Below, piece after piece: positions 44,648 to 53,331 of a stretch of DNA of 64,000 nt. This DNA comes from Alcanivoracaceae bacterium (GTDB taxonomy: Bacteria > Pseudomonadota > Gammaproteobacteria > Pseudomonadales > Alcanivoracaceae), in NCBI GenBank assembly GCA_002706085.1, contig PAJO01000034.1, positions 28,212 to 92,211 of the forward strand. The letters run 5' to 3'. The notes under the pieces are model-generated. The model was not told where the DNA came from, searched no databases, and saw only the letters and a program-made list of their open reading frames with translations. Positions within the stretch are counted from its first letter, which is position 1. Each line of letters starts with the position of its first letter. The translations under genes were made by a program, and so were the position numbers.

Positions 44648-45904
44648 TCACGTCACCGGCACCGCAAAGTGCAGCATCACGTGCACCTGCAATTCCCCTA
44701 CCAGGAACCCCAGTAACGCGCCAACGGTAATCAGAATCCACTCGTCCTGTTGAAAAGCCGGCCGCAGGAGCCCCTCGAACTCTTCCTCGGTTAGCTCCTG
44801 CATCTTGTTGACCAACAGGTTCTTCAGGTCCATGGCTTCTTCGGCATAGGCTTCCATGTGGCTCAGGGTTTCCGGCAGCGCTTCCATGACCTTGTCGGCC
44901 ACCGACCGTTTCATTTCCTGGTATTTGGTGCTGCCCACCGCAAACACCACCAGCGGCTTGGCCAGACCGGCCTGTTCGTCCAGGGTGCGTTGTACCTGTT
45001 TTTGTACCAGGCCAAACAAGCGATCCGACAACGGCCCCTTGAGAATCGCTTCAATCACCGCCGCCGGGGTGACAATCTCGCTGGCCACCAGTTCACCGTA
45101 ACGGGCGGCCACCTGTTTGCGCCGTTTCAGGAACAGGCCCTGCCATTCGAACAGGCCCAGGTAGCGCACCGGTTGCTTGGGATTGAAGATCATCTTCAGT
45201 GCCAGCCAATCGGTGAACCAGCCGGTGAACAACCCAAACAGCGGAATCACCCAGACATTATGGGTCAAGGCCCAGACCACGGCCTGAACAATACCGATGG
45301 CAAACCCAAACCAGATACCGGAATTGCGGATAAACTTGAACTCCACATGACCGGCTTCCAGGAACACCCGGTTGAGCAGTTCCTTGTCCCGCACCAGGGC
45401 ATTGATGACCAGATCCTTGAGGTCGAACACCCGGTGAATATTGCTTTTGATATCCTCCATGATCTGCTCGACCATGTGCGGTGCTTCTTTCTGGATGCGC
45501 TGAATCACCAGCCGTTTCACCGATTCCGGAGCAGACTCCCACAGGCCCGGCTGGTACTCCGCCGCAACCTGACGGGTGATGTCGTCCACTGAGCGAATCA
45601 GCGGATCGCGAATTTCTTCCGCCACCCGATGCGGGTCGAGCTTGTTGAAAACATCCTCCGGCTTGAGCAGCCGTTCCATCATCAGGTCACAGGCGATGCT
45701 GGCCATGGTGGCCGCCTTGCGCGGAACAATGCCCTGCCAGCCCAGAAACGGGCGGATACCCATAAAACTGAGCGGCTTGAACATCATCTTGATGGCCACC
45801 ACCTTGGTGCCATAACCAATCGCCGCGGCCACGAAGGGCATGGACAGATACAACAACCAGTTAGCCTGGATGTCTGCAAGAATCAGGTCGATATCGGTAA
45901 TCAC
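44648..45904 (-). CDS. DUF445 family membrane protein
   Basis: The 418-residue protein begins with WLLYLSMPFVAAAIGYGTKVVAIKMMFKPLSFMGIRPFLGWQGIVPRKAATMA, the conserved DUF445 (YheB/YjiN) start, repeated partly as IPLFGLFTGWFTDWLALKMIFNPKQPVRYLGLFEWQGLFLKRRKQVAARYG. Membrane helices are near both motifs and at the C-terminus (ILITVGALLGFLVGELQVHVMLHF). The function is unknown. It starts 4 bases after the preceding gene's stop, so they share an operon. Confidence 0.88.
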   Translation of the reverse strand: MITDIDLILADIQANWLLYLSMPFVAAAIGYGTKVVAIKMMFKPLSFMGIRPFLGWQGIVPRKAATMASIACDLMMERLLKPEDVFNKLDPHRVAEEIRDPLIRSVDDITRQVAAEYQPGLWESAPESVKRLVIQRIQKEAPHMVEQIMEDIKSNIHRVFDLKDLVINALVRDKELLNRVFLEAGHVEFKFIRNSGIWFGFAIGIVQAVVWALTHNVWVIPLFGLFTGWFTDWLALKMIFNPKQPVRYLGLFEWQGLFLKRRKQVAARYGELVASEIVTPAAVIEAILKGPLSDRLFGLVQKQVQRTLDEQAGLAKPLVVFAVGSTKYQEMKRSVADKVMEALPETLSHMEAYAEEAMDLKNLLVNKMQELTEEEFEGLLRPAFQQDEWILITVGALLGFLVGELQVHVMLHFAVPVT

Positions 45905-45907
45905 GCC

Positions 45908-46582
45908 TTACTCCTCATCGCCTGACTGGTCCGCCTCAGCTGGCTGACTGAGCAGGGCCCACATCTGTTGACCCATGGGCCCGAGCCGCAGGGTTTCCCG
46001 GTGAGGTTTCACTTTCGGCCAGTGCGTCTGAAGCCCGGCCATGGCGCGGCGGAAACCGCTGTCGCCTTCCAGCAATTCATAGTCAGTCCGGTTGGCTTCT
46101 TCAAAACCGGTAGCAATCACCCAACCCTGGCTGAACAACCGCTGCAGGTAGGTGCCAATCATGTCGGTGCATTGAATTCCGGCGGCACGACCCACGTTGG
46201 AATGACGGAACAGGATTTGGCCACGGGAAAACCGGCCACCGCTGTACAGGGCCAGCATGGGAAACGCGCTGCCATCAGACAGTGCCGCCAGAATGCGCAC
46301 CTCATCGGCGGTCAGCCCAGCCAGCAACTGGCGCACCAGCATATCTTCCGCCTGATCACGGCTTTGCTCCAGGGACACATCCAACAGCTGATGCAGGTTC
46401 TCCGGGGGGCCGGCCAATTCGCCAGGGGTCTCCAGCGCTTCAAGACGCTGCTTCAGGGTCTGGAGCACATCATGCTCGACCTGATGAAAACGGGCATCCG
46501 CCCGTTGAACCGGGGGCAGTTGCAGCAGCAACTGCTGGAGGCGCGCCCGCAGTCCGGCGGGCGACAAGGAAGATTCTGACAC
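45908..46582 (-). CDS. DUF4393/Abi-alpha-like helical protein
   Basis: The 224-residue soluble protein is mostly helical. The middle reads LTADEVRILAALSDGSAFPMLALYSGG, followed by a two-strand stretch, FRRAMAGLQTHWPKVKPHRETLRLGPMGQQMWALL. The AxLSDG..fP pattern recalls DUF4393, but I am not certain. It is the first gene of the operon with the DUF445 protein and ends in an acidic tail. Its function is unknown. Confidence 0.7.
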   Translation of the reverse strand: MSESSLSPAGLRARLQQLLLQLPPVQRADARFHQVEHDVLQTLKQRLEALETPGELAGPPENLHQLLDVSLEQSRDQAEDMLVRQLLAGLTADEVRILAALSDGSAFPMLALYSGGRFSRGQILFRHSNVGRAAGIQCTDMIGTYLQRLFSQGWVIATGFEEANRTDYELLEGDSGFRRAMAGLQTHWPKVKPHRETLRLGPMGQQMWALLSQPAEADQSGDEE

Positions 46583-46709
46583 GCTGAATCCCTATTGTTA
46601 TTGTGGTGAGGGGTTACAGACCCACTATTATTGTCGAGTGTCCGGGGTTTTGGCCAATTCGCAAGTTACCGTCCGTATGCTTTGCGCAACCTGCGCTGCC
46701 GCTGTGGCC

Positions 46710-48581
46710 TCAGGGGCGCTCACGCAGGGCCAGCACCCGGGTTCGCAAATCCGTGGCGTCAACCTGTTCTGGCGCTACCGGGTGTCCCACCGCCAGTTGG
46801 ATCCGTGACCAGAACCGGCTGGGCAGGCGGGTAAGCGCCTTGCCCCCCTTGTGACTAAAGAAGCTCCCCCACAGCCCGGACAGTGCCATGGGCACTACCG
46901 GTACCGGCGTCTCCCCGACGATCTTCTCGATACCCGCACGGAATTCGTCAATCTCGCCGTCACTGGTGAGTTTGCCCTCCGGGAAGATGCACACGACTTC
47001 GCCAGCGGCCAGCTCTTCGCGGATACGCACAAACGCCTGTTCGTAAATGGCCGGGTTACGGGTTTTGGAATCGATGGGAATGGTTTTGCCGGTGCGGAAG
47101 ATGTAGTTCAACAGCGGCATGTCATAGATCGGTTTGAACATCACAAAACGCACCGGGCGCCGGATCGCCCCGGCCAGCAGCAATGCATCCACGTAACTCA
47201 CATGGTTACACACCAGCATGCATGGGCCTTCTTCAGGAATGTTGTCCATCCCCTCATGCTTCACCCGGTACAGGGTGTGGGTAAGCATCCACACCAACAG
47301 GCGTATCAGGAACTCCGGCACGACGCTGTAGATATAGCTCGCCACCAGTACATTGGTAATGGCCAGCGCCAGGAAAAACTGCGGAACCGTGAGCTCCAGA
47401 AAACCGATCAGCACGATGCCCGCCACCGCCGAAAGGACCATCAACAGGGCGTTGATGATGTTGTTGGCGGCAATGATCCGCGACAAGTGTTTTGGGTTGG
47501 CGCGGTGCTGGATAAACGCAAACAGCGGCACGATGTAGAACCCGCCAAACACACCAATACCGAGCAGGTCGAGCAGCACCCGATAGCCGCCTGCCTGCTG
47601 CAGGAAGCCCGCGATATCCACTTGGCCCGTACCGGCAAGACCGGCATAGGAGAAAAACAGGTCGATACCAAACACACTCAGGCCAATGGAGCCCAAAGGA
47701 ACCAGCCCCAACTCCACCCGCTTGCCGGACAGTTTTTCACACAGGAACGAGCCCAGCCCGATGCCGATGGAGAAAGTCCCCAACAACAGCGCATAGAGAC
47801 CATCGGTGCCGAGCAGATAATCATCCACGTACACTTTCAGCTGAGTGGTATAGGCCGCCCCGAGAAACCAGAACCAGGAGATCCCCAACACACACATCCA
47901 CACCGATTTCACTTCGCGGGCATAGCCAACGATATGCCAGGTTTCCTTGAACAGATTCCAGTTCAGTTTCAGTTCGCCATCCGCCGCCGGAGCGGACGGA
48001 ATTCCCCGGGCCGCCAGATAGCCCAACACCGCCAGCCCGATGACTGCCACGGCCACCACCCCATCGCCGACCCCTTCCATCTTCAGCAGTACGCCGGAAA
48101 TAGAGCCGAGCAAAATGGCCAGAAAGGTGCCCATTTCTACCAGTGCATTGCCGGAGACCAGTTCCTTGTCATCCAGATGCTGGGGAATGATGGAGTATTT
48201 GATCGGGCCAAAGAAAGTGGACTGCAGCCCCATGCAGAACAGCACGGCCAGCAGAAAATACACCGCGTCGAAGAAGAAACCCACCGCCGCCGCAGACATG
48301 ATGCAGACCTCAACGAACTTGATCTTGCGCACCAGGCTGGCCTTGTCGTATTTGTCGGCCACCTGACCAGCCAGCGCCGAGAACAGGAAGAATGGCAGGA
48401 TAAACAACGCGAGGGCCACATTGTTCAGGGTGTTAACACTGAGGCCGGTGACCACACCGGAGGCAATCAGCAGAATCAGCGCCTGGCGAAACACATTATC
48501 GTTAAAGGCCCCCAAAAACTGGGTAAAAAAGAACGGCCCGAAACGGCGTGACGCCAGCAGAGAGAACAACCCTTTTTTCAT
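46710..48581 (-). CDS. MFS transporter-acyltransferase fusion (LplT/Aas-like without ligase)
   Basis: The 623-residue protein joins an N-terminal major facilitator domain of about 400 residues (RRFGPFFFTQFLGAFNDNVFRQALILLIA, the LplT-type start) to a PlsC acyltransferase domain (LVCNHVSYVDALLLAGA with HX4D, RFVMFKPIYDMPLLNYIFRTGKTIPIDS, VCIFPEGKLTSDGEI). In E. coli, LplT flips lysophospholipids inward and Aas re-acylates them; here both steps are in one chain, without the acyl-ACP ligase part. ATG 48581 starts MKKGLFSLL; the longer frame runs into a repeat. The domain pair supports phospholipid repair (inference). Confidence 0.9.
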   Translation of the reverse strand: MKKGLFSLLASRRFGPFFFTQFLGAFNDNVFRQALILLIASGVVTGLSVNTLNNVALALFILPFFLFSALAGQVADKYDKASLVRKIKFVEVCIMSAAAVGFFFDAVYFLLAVLFCMGLQSTFFGPIKYSIIPQHLDDKELVSGNALVEMGTFLAILLGSISGVLLKMEGVGDGVVAVAVIGLAVLGYLAARGIPSAPAADGELKLNWNLFKETWHIVGYAREVKSVWMCVLGISWFWFLGAAYTTQLKVYVDDYLLGTDGLYALLLGTFSIGIGLGSFLCEKLSGKRVELGLVPLGSIGLSVFGIDLFFSYAGLAGTGQVDIAGFLQQAGGYRVLLDLLGIGVFGGFYIVPLFAFIQHRANPKHLSRIIAANNIINALLMVLSAVAGIVLIGFLELTVPQFFLALAITNVLVASYIYSVVPEFLIRLLVWMLTHTLYRVKHEGMDNIPEEGPCMLVCNHVSYVDALLLAGAIRRPVRFVMFKPIYDMPLLNYIFRTGKTIPIDSKTRNPAIYEQAFVRIREELAAGEVVCIFPEGKLTSDGEIDEFRAGIEKIVGETPVPVVPMALSGLWGSFFSHKGGKALTRLPSRFWSRIQLAVGHPVAPEQVDATDLRTRVLALRERP

Positions 48582-48619
48582 TTTTTCGCCTTTTTCTTCC
48601 TTGGTAGGGAGCAGAGTGA

Positions 48620-48765
48620 CAAGTTTCAAGCTGCAAGCTACAACGCGATTCAATCTTACTGCCCTACGGAAAGGTTTGAGCCGCGCCTCAGCATTTCATC
48701 ATCTCGGCGCGGACCGCATTCCTCTCCGCAACGACGACCTGTCCTCGTGTTGCCGCTTGCTACTC
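48620..48765. repeat. Heptad-armed inverted repeat, CAAGCTN family (copy 4)
   Basis: Left arm 48620-48647 splits as CAAGTTT, CAAGCTG, CAAGCTA, CAACGCG. Right arm 48746-48765 is shorter and diverged (CGTGTTGCCGCTTGCTACTC). The loop carries CGGCGCGGACCGC at 48705-48717. The right arm overlaps the tetR stop codon at 48760-48762. Confidence 0.7.
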
Positions 48766-49356
48766 CCCGGCCCAGCTATTCAAATAATGCTGCAATAACG
48801 ACTCAATCATCGCCTGCGCATCCACATCTCCGGCCACGACCAACTTGTCATCCGCGGCCAGCAGGGCAATACCGTGGACGCTGCCCCACAGGGTTCTGGC
48901 GGCCAGGTGAATCTGCGCGGTGTCCTGCTGTTGCGCAAGCTGATCCATGCGGGCTTCCACTTCGCGGAACAGGGTTGCGGTCTTTTCCAGATACCAGCCG
49001 GGTACCGCCGCGGCGTTTTGCATCTGGTGCATGAACACCATCTTCCACAGGGCTGTCTCGTCACGGGCCATGGACACATACACCTGTGCCATGTGCTGCA
49101 ACTGCTCGCGAGGGGCAGGTGATGGACAGTCGATCATGGCTGCCAGCAGTTGCGCCAGGGTGTCCGCATTGGCCTGCAGAATCAGATCGTCCAGATTGGC
49201 GAACACATGGTAAAGCATGCCAGCGGTATAACCGATGCGCTCTGCCACCTTGCGCACACTGAGTTTCTCCAACCCGTGTTCAGCCACAAGGTCCCGTACC
49301 GCCTGTATCGCCAGCGCCTGCAATTCTTCACGGCTGTGTTGGTTACGACGTGCCAC
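48760..49356 (-). CDS. TetR-family transcriptional regulator with WHG domain
   Basis: The 198-residue protein has a TetR HTH (AIQAVRDLVAEHGLEKLSVRKVAERIGYTAGMLYHVFANLDDLILQANADTL) and a C-terminal domain of the WHG type (TLWGSVHGIALLAADDKLVV). Targets are not clear; neighbours are the MFS-acyltransferase fusion downstream and pspA upstream. Its 3' end coincides with a repeat arm. Confidence 0.85.
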   Translation of the reverse strand: MARRNQHSREELQALAIQAVRDLVAEHGLEKLSVRKVAERIGYTAGMLYHVFANLDDLILQANADTLAQLLAAMIDCPSPAPREQLQHMAQVYVSMARDETALWKMVFMHQMQNAAAVPGWYLEKTATLFREVEARMDQLAQQQDTAQIHLAARTLWGSVHGIALLAADDKLVVAGDVDAQAMIESLLQHYLNSWAGE

Positions 49357-49476
49357 AGCAACTCCTGGTTGTTTTTACTTTTGAAGCAGCAGCGCCTGAG
49401 CCGCGGACCTTGAGCACATCAGGATAACGAGCATTCAGCCCTCGTTATCGCTCGGTTCGTGACTCAAGCGGCGCTC

Positions 49477-50178
49477 CTACGGTGCCGTCTGTGCGCCGCG
49501 CAACCCCGCCAGAATCTCTTCTGCCCGACGGCTCTGATGATCGCCGATCCCCGCTTCCGCCATGCGCTGGTCCAGGCTATCGCCGAGACGATCCCCCTGT
49601 AACTGCGCTTCACTCTGCCACAACAGGCGACATTCTTCCTGTCGTTGCTGAATCTGCTGCAGGGTGTGCTGACTGTCGCACAATCGCTGCGCCAGACCGC
49701 GCTGGTCCTGATGACGTTGCCGGGATTCTCCAAACAGGGTTTCCTGGCTGCGCGCCATGGATTGCTCCTGGCGCAGGGCTTTCAGGGTATCTGCTGCCTG
49801 TTTGATAAACGCCTGAAACTCGGTTTTCTGTTGCTCCAGCGTCACGCCCTGCCGGGCAAGGCGGCTTTGCTGTTGCTCCAGATCCGCCAGACGCTTGCCG
49901 ATATCCAACGCCAGGACATCATTCTCTGCCGCCAGGGCCTGGCGAGCCCCCTCCTCATAATGCCGACTCTGTCTGCTCAACTCATCGGCACGACGCTGAT
50001 TCAGTTTCTCTTCCGCCATCAGCCTTGCCAATTGACGGCGCGCGTCACGCAGGGATTGCTCGGTTTCATACAGCTGCTGGTCCAGCAGCAGCATGTCATT
50101 GGCGTTGACGATCTGTTCCATGCTGATACGGGCCTGGCCTCGCATCAGGGTTTTCAGTTTGGTCCATGCTGTTGCCAT
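49477..50178 (-). CDS. PspA/IM30 family protein
   Basis: The 233-residue protein is almost wholly coiled coil, with the PspA/IM30 start (WTKLKTLMRGQARISMEQIVNANDMLLLDQQLYETEQSLRDARRQLARLMAEE). PspA proteins coat and stabilise damaged inner membrane. The pspF regulator and pspBC genes are not nearby; a YiaA/B membrane protein is next in the same direction, as seen in other proteobacteria. GGAGAAC precedes the ATG. Confidence 0.85.
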   Translation of the reverse strand: MATAWTKLKTLMRGQARISMEQIVNANDMLLLDQQLYETEQSLRDARRQLARLMAEEKLNQRRADELSRQSRHYEEGARQALAAENDVLALDIGKRLADLEQQQSRLARQGVTLEQQKTEFQAFIKQAADTLKALRQEQSMARSQETLFGESRQRHQDQRGLAQRLCDSQHTLQQIQQRQEECRLLWQSEAQLQGDRLGDSLDQRMAEAGIGDHQSRRAEEILAGLRGAQTAP

Positions 50179-50197
50179 GGTGTTCTCCTTATTGAAT

Positions 50198-50285
50198 GGT
50201 CTGACGTCGGAAGTCGGACGTCTGACGCTAAACAGGCTTTGTCTTTATCTTTTGTCGTCCGACGTCCGACCTCAGACATCCGACC
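50198..50285. repeat. Heptad-armed inverted repeat, GTCKGAN type
   Basis: Left arm 50198-50226 and right arm 50254-50285 are inverted copies. On one strand both read as 7-mers: GTCTGAC, GTCGGAA, GTCGGAC, GTCTGAC on the left, and GTCGGAT, GTCTGAG, GTCGGAC, GTCGGAC on the complement of the right. The loop is only about 27 bp. The unit differs from CAAGCTN but the 7-bp period is the same. Confidence 0.85.
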
Positions 50286-50289
50286 GTCT

Positions 50290-50562
50290 CTAATCCGTAT
50301 ATTCCTTCAACAATCTTTCCGTCTTCGCCTCACTGATCCGGTTGATCAGACGCCGGGCCTCATGGTCATCGCGCAGGGTCTTGGCAAGGGTGATGGTGGA
50401 GCCGACCACAAACATGATGCCCATCACCAGGTAGCCCTTGATCCACAGGTCAGTGGGTAACCAGACGATGCCCAGCACCATCAACCCCAGGCTGATCCCG
50501 AATGCCGCCTTGACGTAGAACAGCCAGCCCCCGGAGTGTCGTTGAATCGCACTTTCATCCAT
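50290..50562 (-). CDS. YiaA/YiaB two-helix membrane protein
   Basis: The 90-residue protein has two membrane helices (FYVKAAFGISLGLMVLGIVWLP and KGYLVMGIMFVVGSTITLAKTLRD) matching the YiaA/YiaB domain, with the conserved final KTxRD motif, then a charged tail. The function is not known. It lies upstream of pspA in the same direction and is separated from it by the GTCKGAN inverted repeat. Confidence 0.85.
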   Translation of the reverse strand: MDESAIQRHSGGWLFYVKAAFGISLGLMVLGIVWLPTDLWIKGYLVMGIMFVVGSTITLAKTLRDDHEARRLINRISEAKTERLLKEYTD

Positions 50563-50641
50563 GGTGAAACCCTCTTGTTTAACGGTGTTTAATTAAAATG
50601 CCAAACAACTAAACACCGTTCAACAACAAGGATGTTACCGG

Positions 50642-51274
50642 CTATGTCGAGGGGTGTTCAGGGGGCGAACCTGGCCGGCGGCCAATGGGCCGGGCAGGGT
50701 TGCCCGCCACGATGGTCCAGGGGGGAACATCCTTGGTAACCACGGCCCCCATCCCCACCACGGCGTGATCTCCGAGGGTCACCCCGTCCACGATCCCGAC
50801 CCGGGCGCCCACCCAGACATCCTTGCCAATGTGGATCCCCTTTGACGTGACCGGCTGCTCGCGCACCGGACGGTCTGCATGCACACCGTGGTTGAAGGCA
50901 TAAAAGGTACAGTAAGCGGCGATACGGGAGCCGTCGCCGATATGCACCCCGGAGGCCCCCCCTTCCAGAGTCACATGGTGGTTCAGACTGACATTTCGGC
51001 CCAGGCGTACCGGGCCGTGAATGACGCAACCTGCGGCGATCTGGCTGCCATCACCGACGATAATGTCGCGACCTGGCTCGGCCAGCAGCACCGCCTGCGG
51101 CGCCACAAAACAGTCCGTTCCAAAAGTCACCGTTTCCAGCGCCATCCAGCGTTGCTGAAGGGCCTGCTGCCACGGCTCGGCCCAGGCGCGATGCTTCGGT
51201 TTCAACCGGGCATACAGCCAGGGCATATAGGCGAGGCGTTGCTTGTGTTGTTCGCGGTAATCGTCTTCGGTCAT
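50642..51274 (-). CDS. Hexapeptide-repeat acyltransferase
   Basis: The 210-residue protein has left-handed beta-helix hexapeptide repeats (IIVGDGSQIAAGCVIHGPVRLGRNVSLNHHVTLEGG, HIGKDVWVGARVGIVDGVTLGDHAVVGMGAVVTKDVPPWTIVAGNPARPIG), typical of CoA-dependent acetyltransferases of the LacA/NodL group. The acceptor is unknown, perhaps a sugar in the envelope. ATG 51274 gives MTEDDYREQHKQRL; the longer frame reads through a repeat arm. A heptad-armed repeat begins 10 bases upstream of the start. Confidence 0.85.
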   Translation of the reverse strand: MTEDDYREQHKQRLAYMPWLYARLKPKHRAWAEPWQQALQQRWMALETVTFGTDCFVAPQAVLLAEPGRDIIVGDGSQIAAGCVIHGPVRLGRNVSLNHHVTLEGGASGVHIGDGSRIAAYCTFYAFNHGVHADRPVREQPVTSKGIHIGKDVWVGARVGIVDGVTLGDHAVVGMGAVVTKDVPPWTIVAGNPARPIGRRPGSPPEHPST

Positions 51275-51283
51275 AAGGCAGGG

Positions 51284-51435
51284 GCAAGCTTCAAGCTGCA
51301 AGCTGCAAGGCGCGGTCATGCTTATTGAGCCTTGAAAGGCTGTGCCCGCGCAACATTAATTCCATGAATCGCGGCGCAGATCCAATCGATTACAACTCGC
51401 CTGATCCGCGTTGTAGCTTGTAGCTTGCAGCTTGC
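51284..51435. repeat. Heptad-armed inverted repeat, CAAGCTN family (copy 5)
   Basis: Left arm 51284-51314 reads CAAGCTT, CAAGCTG, CAAGCTG, CAAGGCG; right arm 51407-51435 is its complement with three 7-mers and CAACGCG. The loop carries CGCGGCGCAGATCC at 51370-51383. Unlike other copies it lies between two divergent genes. Confidence 0.8.
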
Positions 51436-51503
51436 TCCTGAAAGAAGTGTTTAGCCGCGCGGACGGGTGCAGTAGCATGTCCGCCAAAACAAAGGAGACT
51501 CCC

Positions 51504-52220
51504 TTGAAGACACGACTTTCACTTGTCCCCCTGTTGCTTGTCCTGGCTCTGACCGGGTGTCAGCACATGGAAGCGGTCATGCCCTGGGTCAACGCAGGCA
51601 ACCAGATGGCCAAGGACGCCGGTTACGATACCGAGTCGCGGCTGGTCTCCGGCATCAAGGAAGCCCTGATCAAGGGCACCGATACCGCTGCTGCCCAGCT
51701 GTCCCGCGAAGGGGCCATGAACCTGCAACTGCCGGACGCTGCCCAGCCGGTGGCCAACACCCTGCGCCAGTTTGGCTTGGGCCGTTATGTAGACCAGCTC
51801 GAAACCGCCATGAACCGGGGGGCAGAAAAGGCCGTCGCGGCGGGCGCCCCGGTCTTCAAAAATGCCATCAATTCCATGAGCGTGGATGATGCCCTGGGCA
51901 TTATTCAGGGCGGGGACACCGCAGCCACCACCTATTTCCGCGGGGAGACGGAAGCAAGCCTGCGCCAGCGTTTTGAACCCATTGTGGAAGACAACCTGCG
52001 CAAGACCGGGTTCTATGATCAATACCAGACATTACTGGCGGCCTACGATAAGTTACCACTTACCAACAAGCCGAACCTGGACCTGGAAAAGTACGTTATC
52101 GACACCAGCATGGACCAGCTCTACACCCGCATCGGCGAGCAGGAAACCCAGATCCGCCAGAACCCCTTCCAGCAGGGCAGTGCCCTGATCGGCGCGGTGT
52201 TCGGTGAACAGGCAGAATAA
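51504..52220 (+). CDS. DUF4197 lipoprotein
   Basis: The 238-residue protein has a lipoprotein signal (TRLSLVPLLLVLALTGCQHM) and a DUF4197 domain with SGIKEALIKGTDTAAAQLSREGAMNLQLPDA, NRGAEKAVAAGAPVFKNAINSMSVDDALGIIQGGDTAATTYFRGET and YVIDTSMDQLYTRIGEQE. The function is unknown. The TTG at 51504 is preceded by AAAGGAG at six bases, which decides the start over the ATG at 51477. The gene stands alone between two repeats. Confidence 0.85.
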   Translation: MKTRLSLVPLLLVLALTGCQHMEAVMPWVNAGNQMAKDAGYDTESRLVSGIKEALIKGTDTAAAQLSREGAMNLQLPDAAQPVANTLRQFGLGRYVDQLETAMNRGAEKAVAAGAPVFKNAINSMSVDDALGIIQGGDTAATTYFRGETEASLRQRFEPIVEDNLRKTGFYDQYQTLLAAYDKLPLTNKPNLDLEKYVIDTSMDQLYTRIGEQETQIRQNPFQQGSALIGAVFGEQAE

Positions 52221-52224
52221 GTCG

Positions 52225-52356
52225 CAAGCGACAACGCGGGAATCTTCATCGTGTCTGAAATGCCCTACGCGGACCGAATCAGGAGCGCGGGCAGGGCGGG
52301 CTGCTTAATGACGAGACCCGCCGCGTTGTAGCTTGAAGCTTGAAGCTTGTCGCTTG
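52225..52356. repeat. Heptad-armed inverted repeat, CAAGCTN family (copy 6), unequal arms
   Basis: Left arm 52225-52238 has a single unit (CAAGCGA) before CAACGCG, whereas the right arm 52322-52356, read on the minus strand, has CAAGCGA, CAAGCTT, CAAGCTT, CAAGCTA and CAACGCG. The three extra units suggest slippage or unit gain. The loop has ACGCGGACCG at 52267-52276 and AGCGCGGGC at 52284-52292, related to the shared motif. Confidence 0.75.
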
Positions 52357-52359
52357 CTC

Positions 52360-53088
52360 CTACGCCACCTGCGGCAACGTCAGGCGGGCGAAACGGGCCA
52401 GGATGCTGCTGGCATCCTGACACTCCCGCACATCCTGAAGATGGGTATCCACCTGCTGCTGGGTGAGGCTGTCACCGCTCAACGCCTGCAGGTAGGCACG
52501 CATTACATCAGCGCTGAACTCGGGGTGAAATTGCACCCCCCAGACACACTCCCCGTACCGGAAGGCCTGACAGGCGTCATGAACATTGCTGGCAAGCACC
52601 GTGGCGCCCCTGGGCGGAGTCAGTACTGACTGCCTGTGCACCACTTGTGCCCACGGATGCCCGACGATGGCGCTCAATAAGGGATCGTGATGCCCCGCCT
52701 CGGTGAGCCGCAGGGGCACAGTCCCAACCTCCATTCCCATCGGATTGTCAGCCACTTCGCCCCCCAGGGCATGGGCCAGCAGTTGATGCCCAAAACACAA
52801 CCCCAGCACCGGCATCGCCGGGCTATCCTTCACCAGGCTATATAGCCAGTGGGTCAGGGCCCGCATCCAGGGGGTTTGCTCTGTGACCATGGCATGAGAC
52901 CCGGTAATGACCACCCCGGCCAGCGATGCCGGTTCGGGTAGCGGGTCGCCATGGTGGGCACTGATGACACAGGCAGGGGTATTGCCAAGCCCCGTGTGAA
53001 TCCAGTGGTCAAAGTCCCCATAGTGCTGGCTGATCTGGGGATAGGTGTTGCCGGTCTTGATGATGAGGATGGGCTTGCTGTTATTCAT
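52360..53088 (-). CDS. Class I glutamine amidotransferase (GMP synthase-like)
   Basis: The 242-residue protein has the catalytic triad of class I amidotransferases: Cys98 in MPVLGLCFGHQLLAHALGG and HPE in GVQFHPEF, with ITGSHAMVTE as the oxyanion region. It is a stand-alone enzyme and may be a gamma-glutamyl hydrolase or an ammonia donor of unknown target. It is convergent with DUF4197 and stands between two heptad-armed repeats. Confidence 0.88.
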   Translation of the reverse strand: MNNSKPILIIKTGNTYPQISQHYGDFDHWIHTGLGNTPACVISAHHGDPLPEPASLAGVVITGSHAMVTEQTPWMRALTHWLYSLVKDSPAMPVLGLCFGHQLLAHALGGEVADNPMGMEVGTVPLRLTEAGHHDPLLSAIVGHPWAQVVHRQSVLTPPRGATVLASNVHDACQAFRYGECVWGVQFHPEFSADVMRAYLQALSGDSLTQQQVDTHLQDVRECQDASSILARFARLTLPQVA

Positions 53089-53170
53089 TGCTGGGTACCC
53101 TGAACGACATCCTGTCTTTGACTACTCTCCATCCTTACCCTCAGCAAGGGGCGTACCAACTTTTGAGGGG

Positions 53171-53325
53171 CAAGGGGCAAGGGGCAAGCTACAACGCGAC
53201 TCAAGGCGTTTCTCTTCTCAAATGCACTGCACGCGCCCAGAGATTTCAGCGCGGGGTCACATTCGTGAAAATACACTCATGATTCTGGTTCGTGTTGCAG
53301 CTTGAAGCTTGAAGCTTGTAGCTTG
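53171..53325. repeat. Heptad-armed inverted repeat, CAAGCTN family (copy 7)
   Basis: Left arm 53171-53198 reads CAAGGGG, CAAGGGG, CAAGCTA, CAACGCG. Right arm 53291-53325, on the minus strand, reads CAAGCTA, CAAGCTT, CAAGCTT, CAAGCTG, CAACACG. The loop carries CAGCGCGGGGTCAC at 53248-53261. It ends 6 bases before the tag stop. Confidence 0.8.
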
Positions 53326-53331
53326 CCGCTT

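Noticed and set aside
46851-48551. 566-codon plus-strand frame across the MFS-acyltransferase gene
   Set aside because: It is an antisense shadow with His/Gln-rich unnatural composition.
52225-53325. Dense short repeats resembling a CRISPR array
   Set aside because: Units are 7 bp in inverted arms without unique spacers of regular length, and no cas genes are present.
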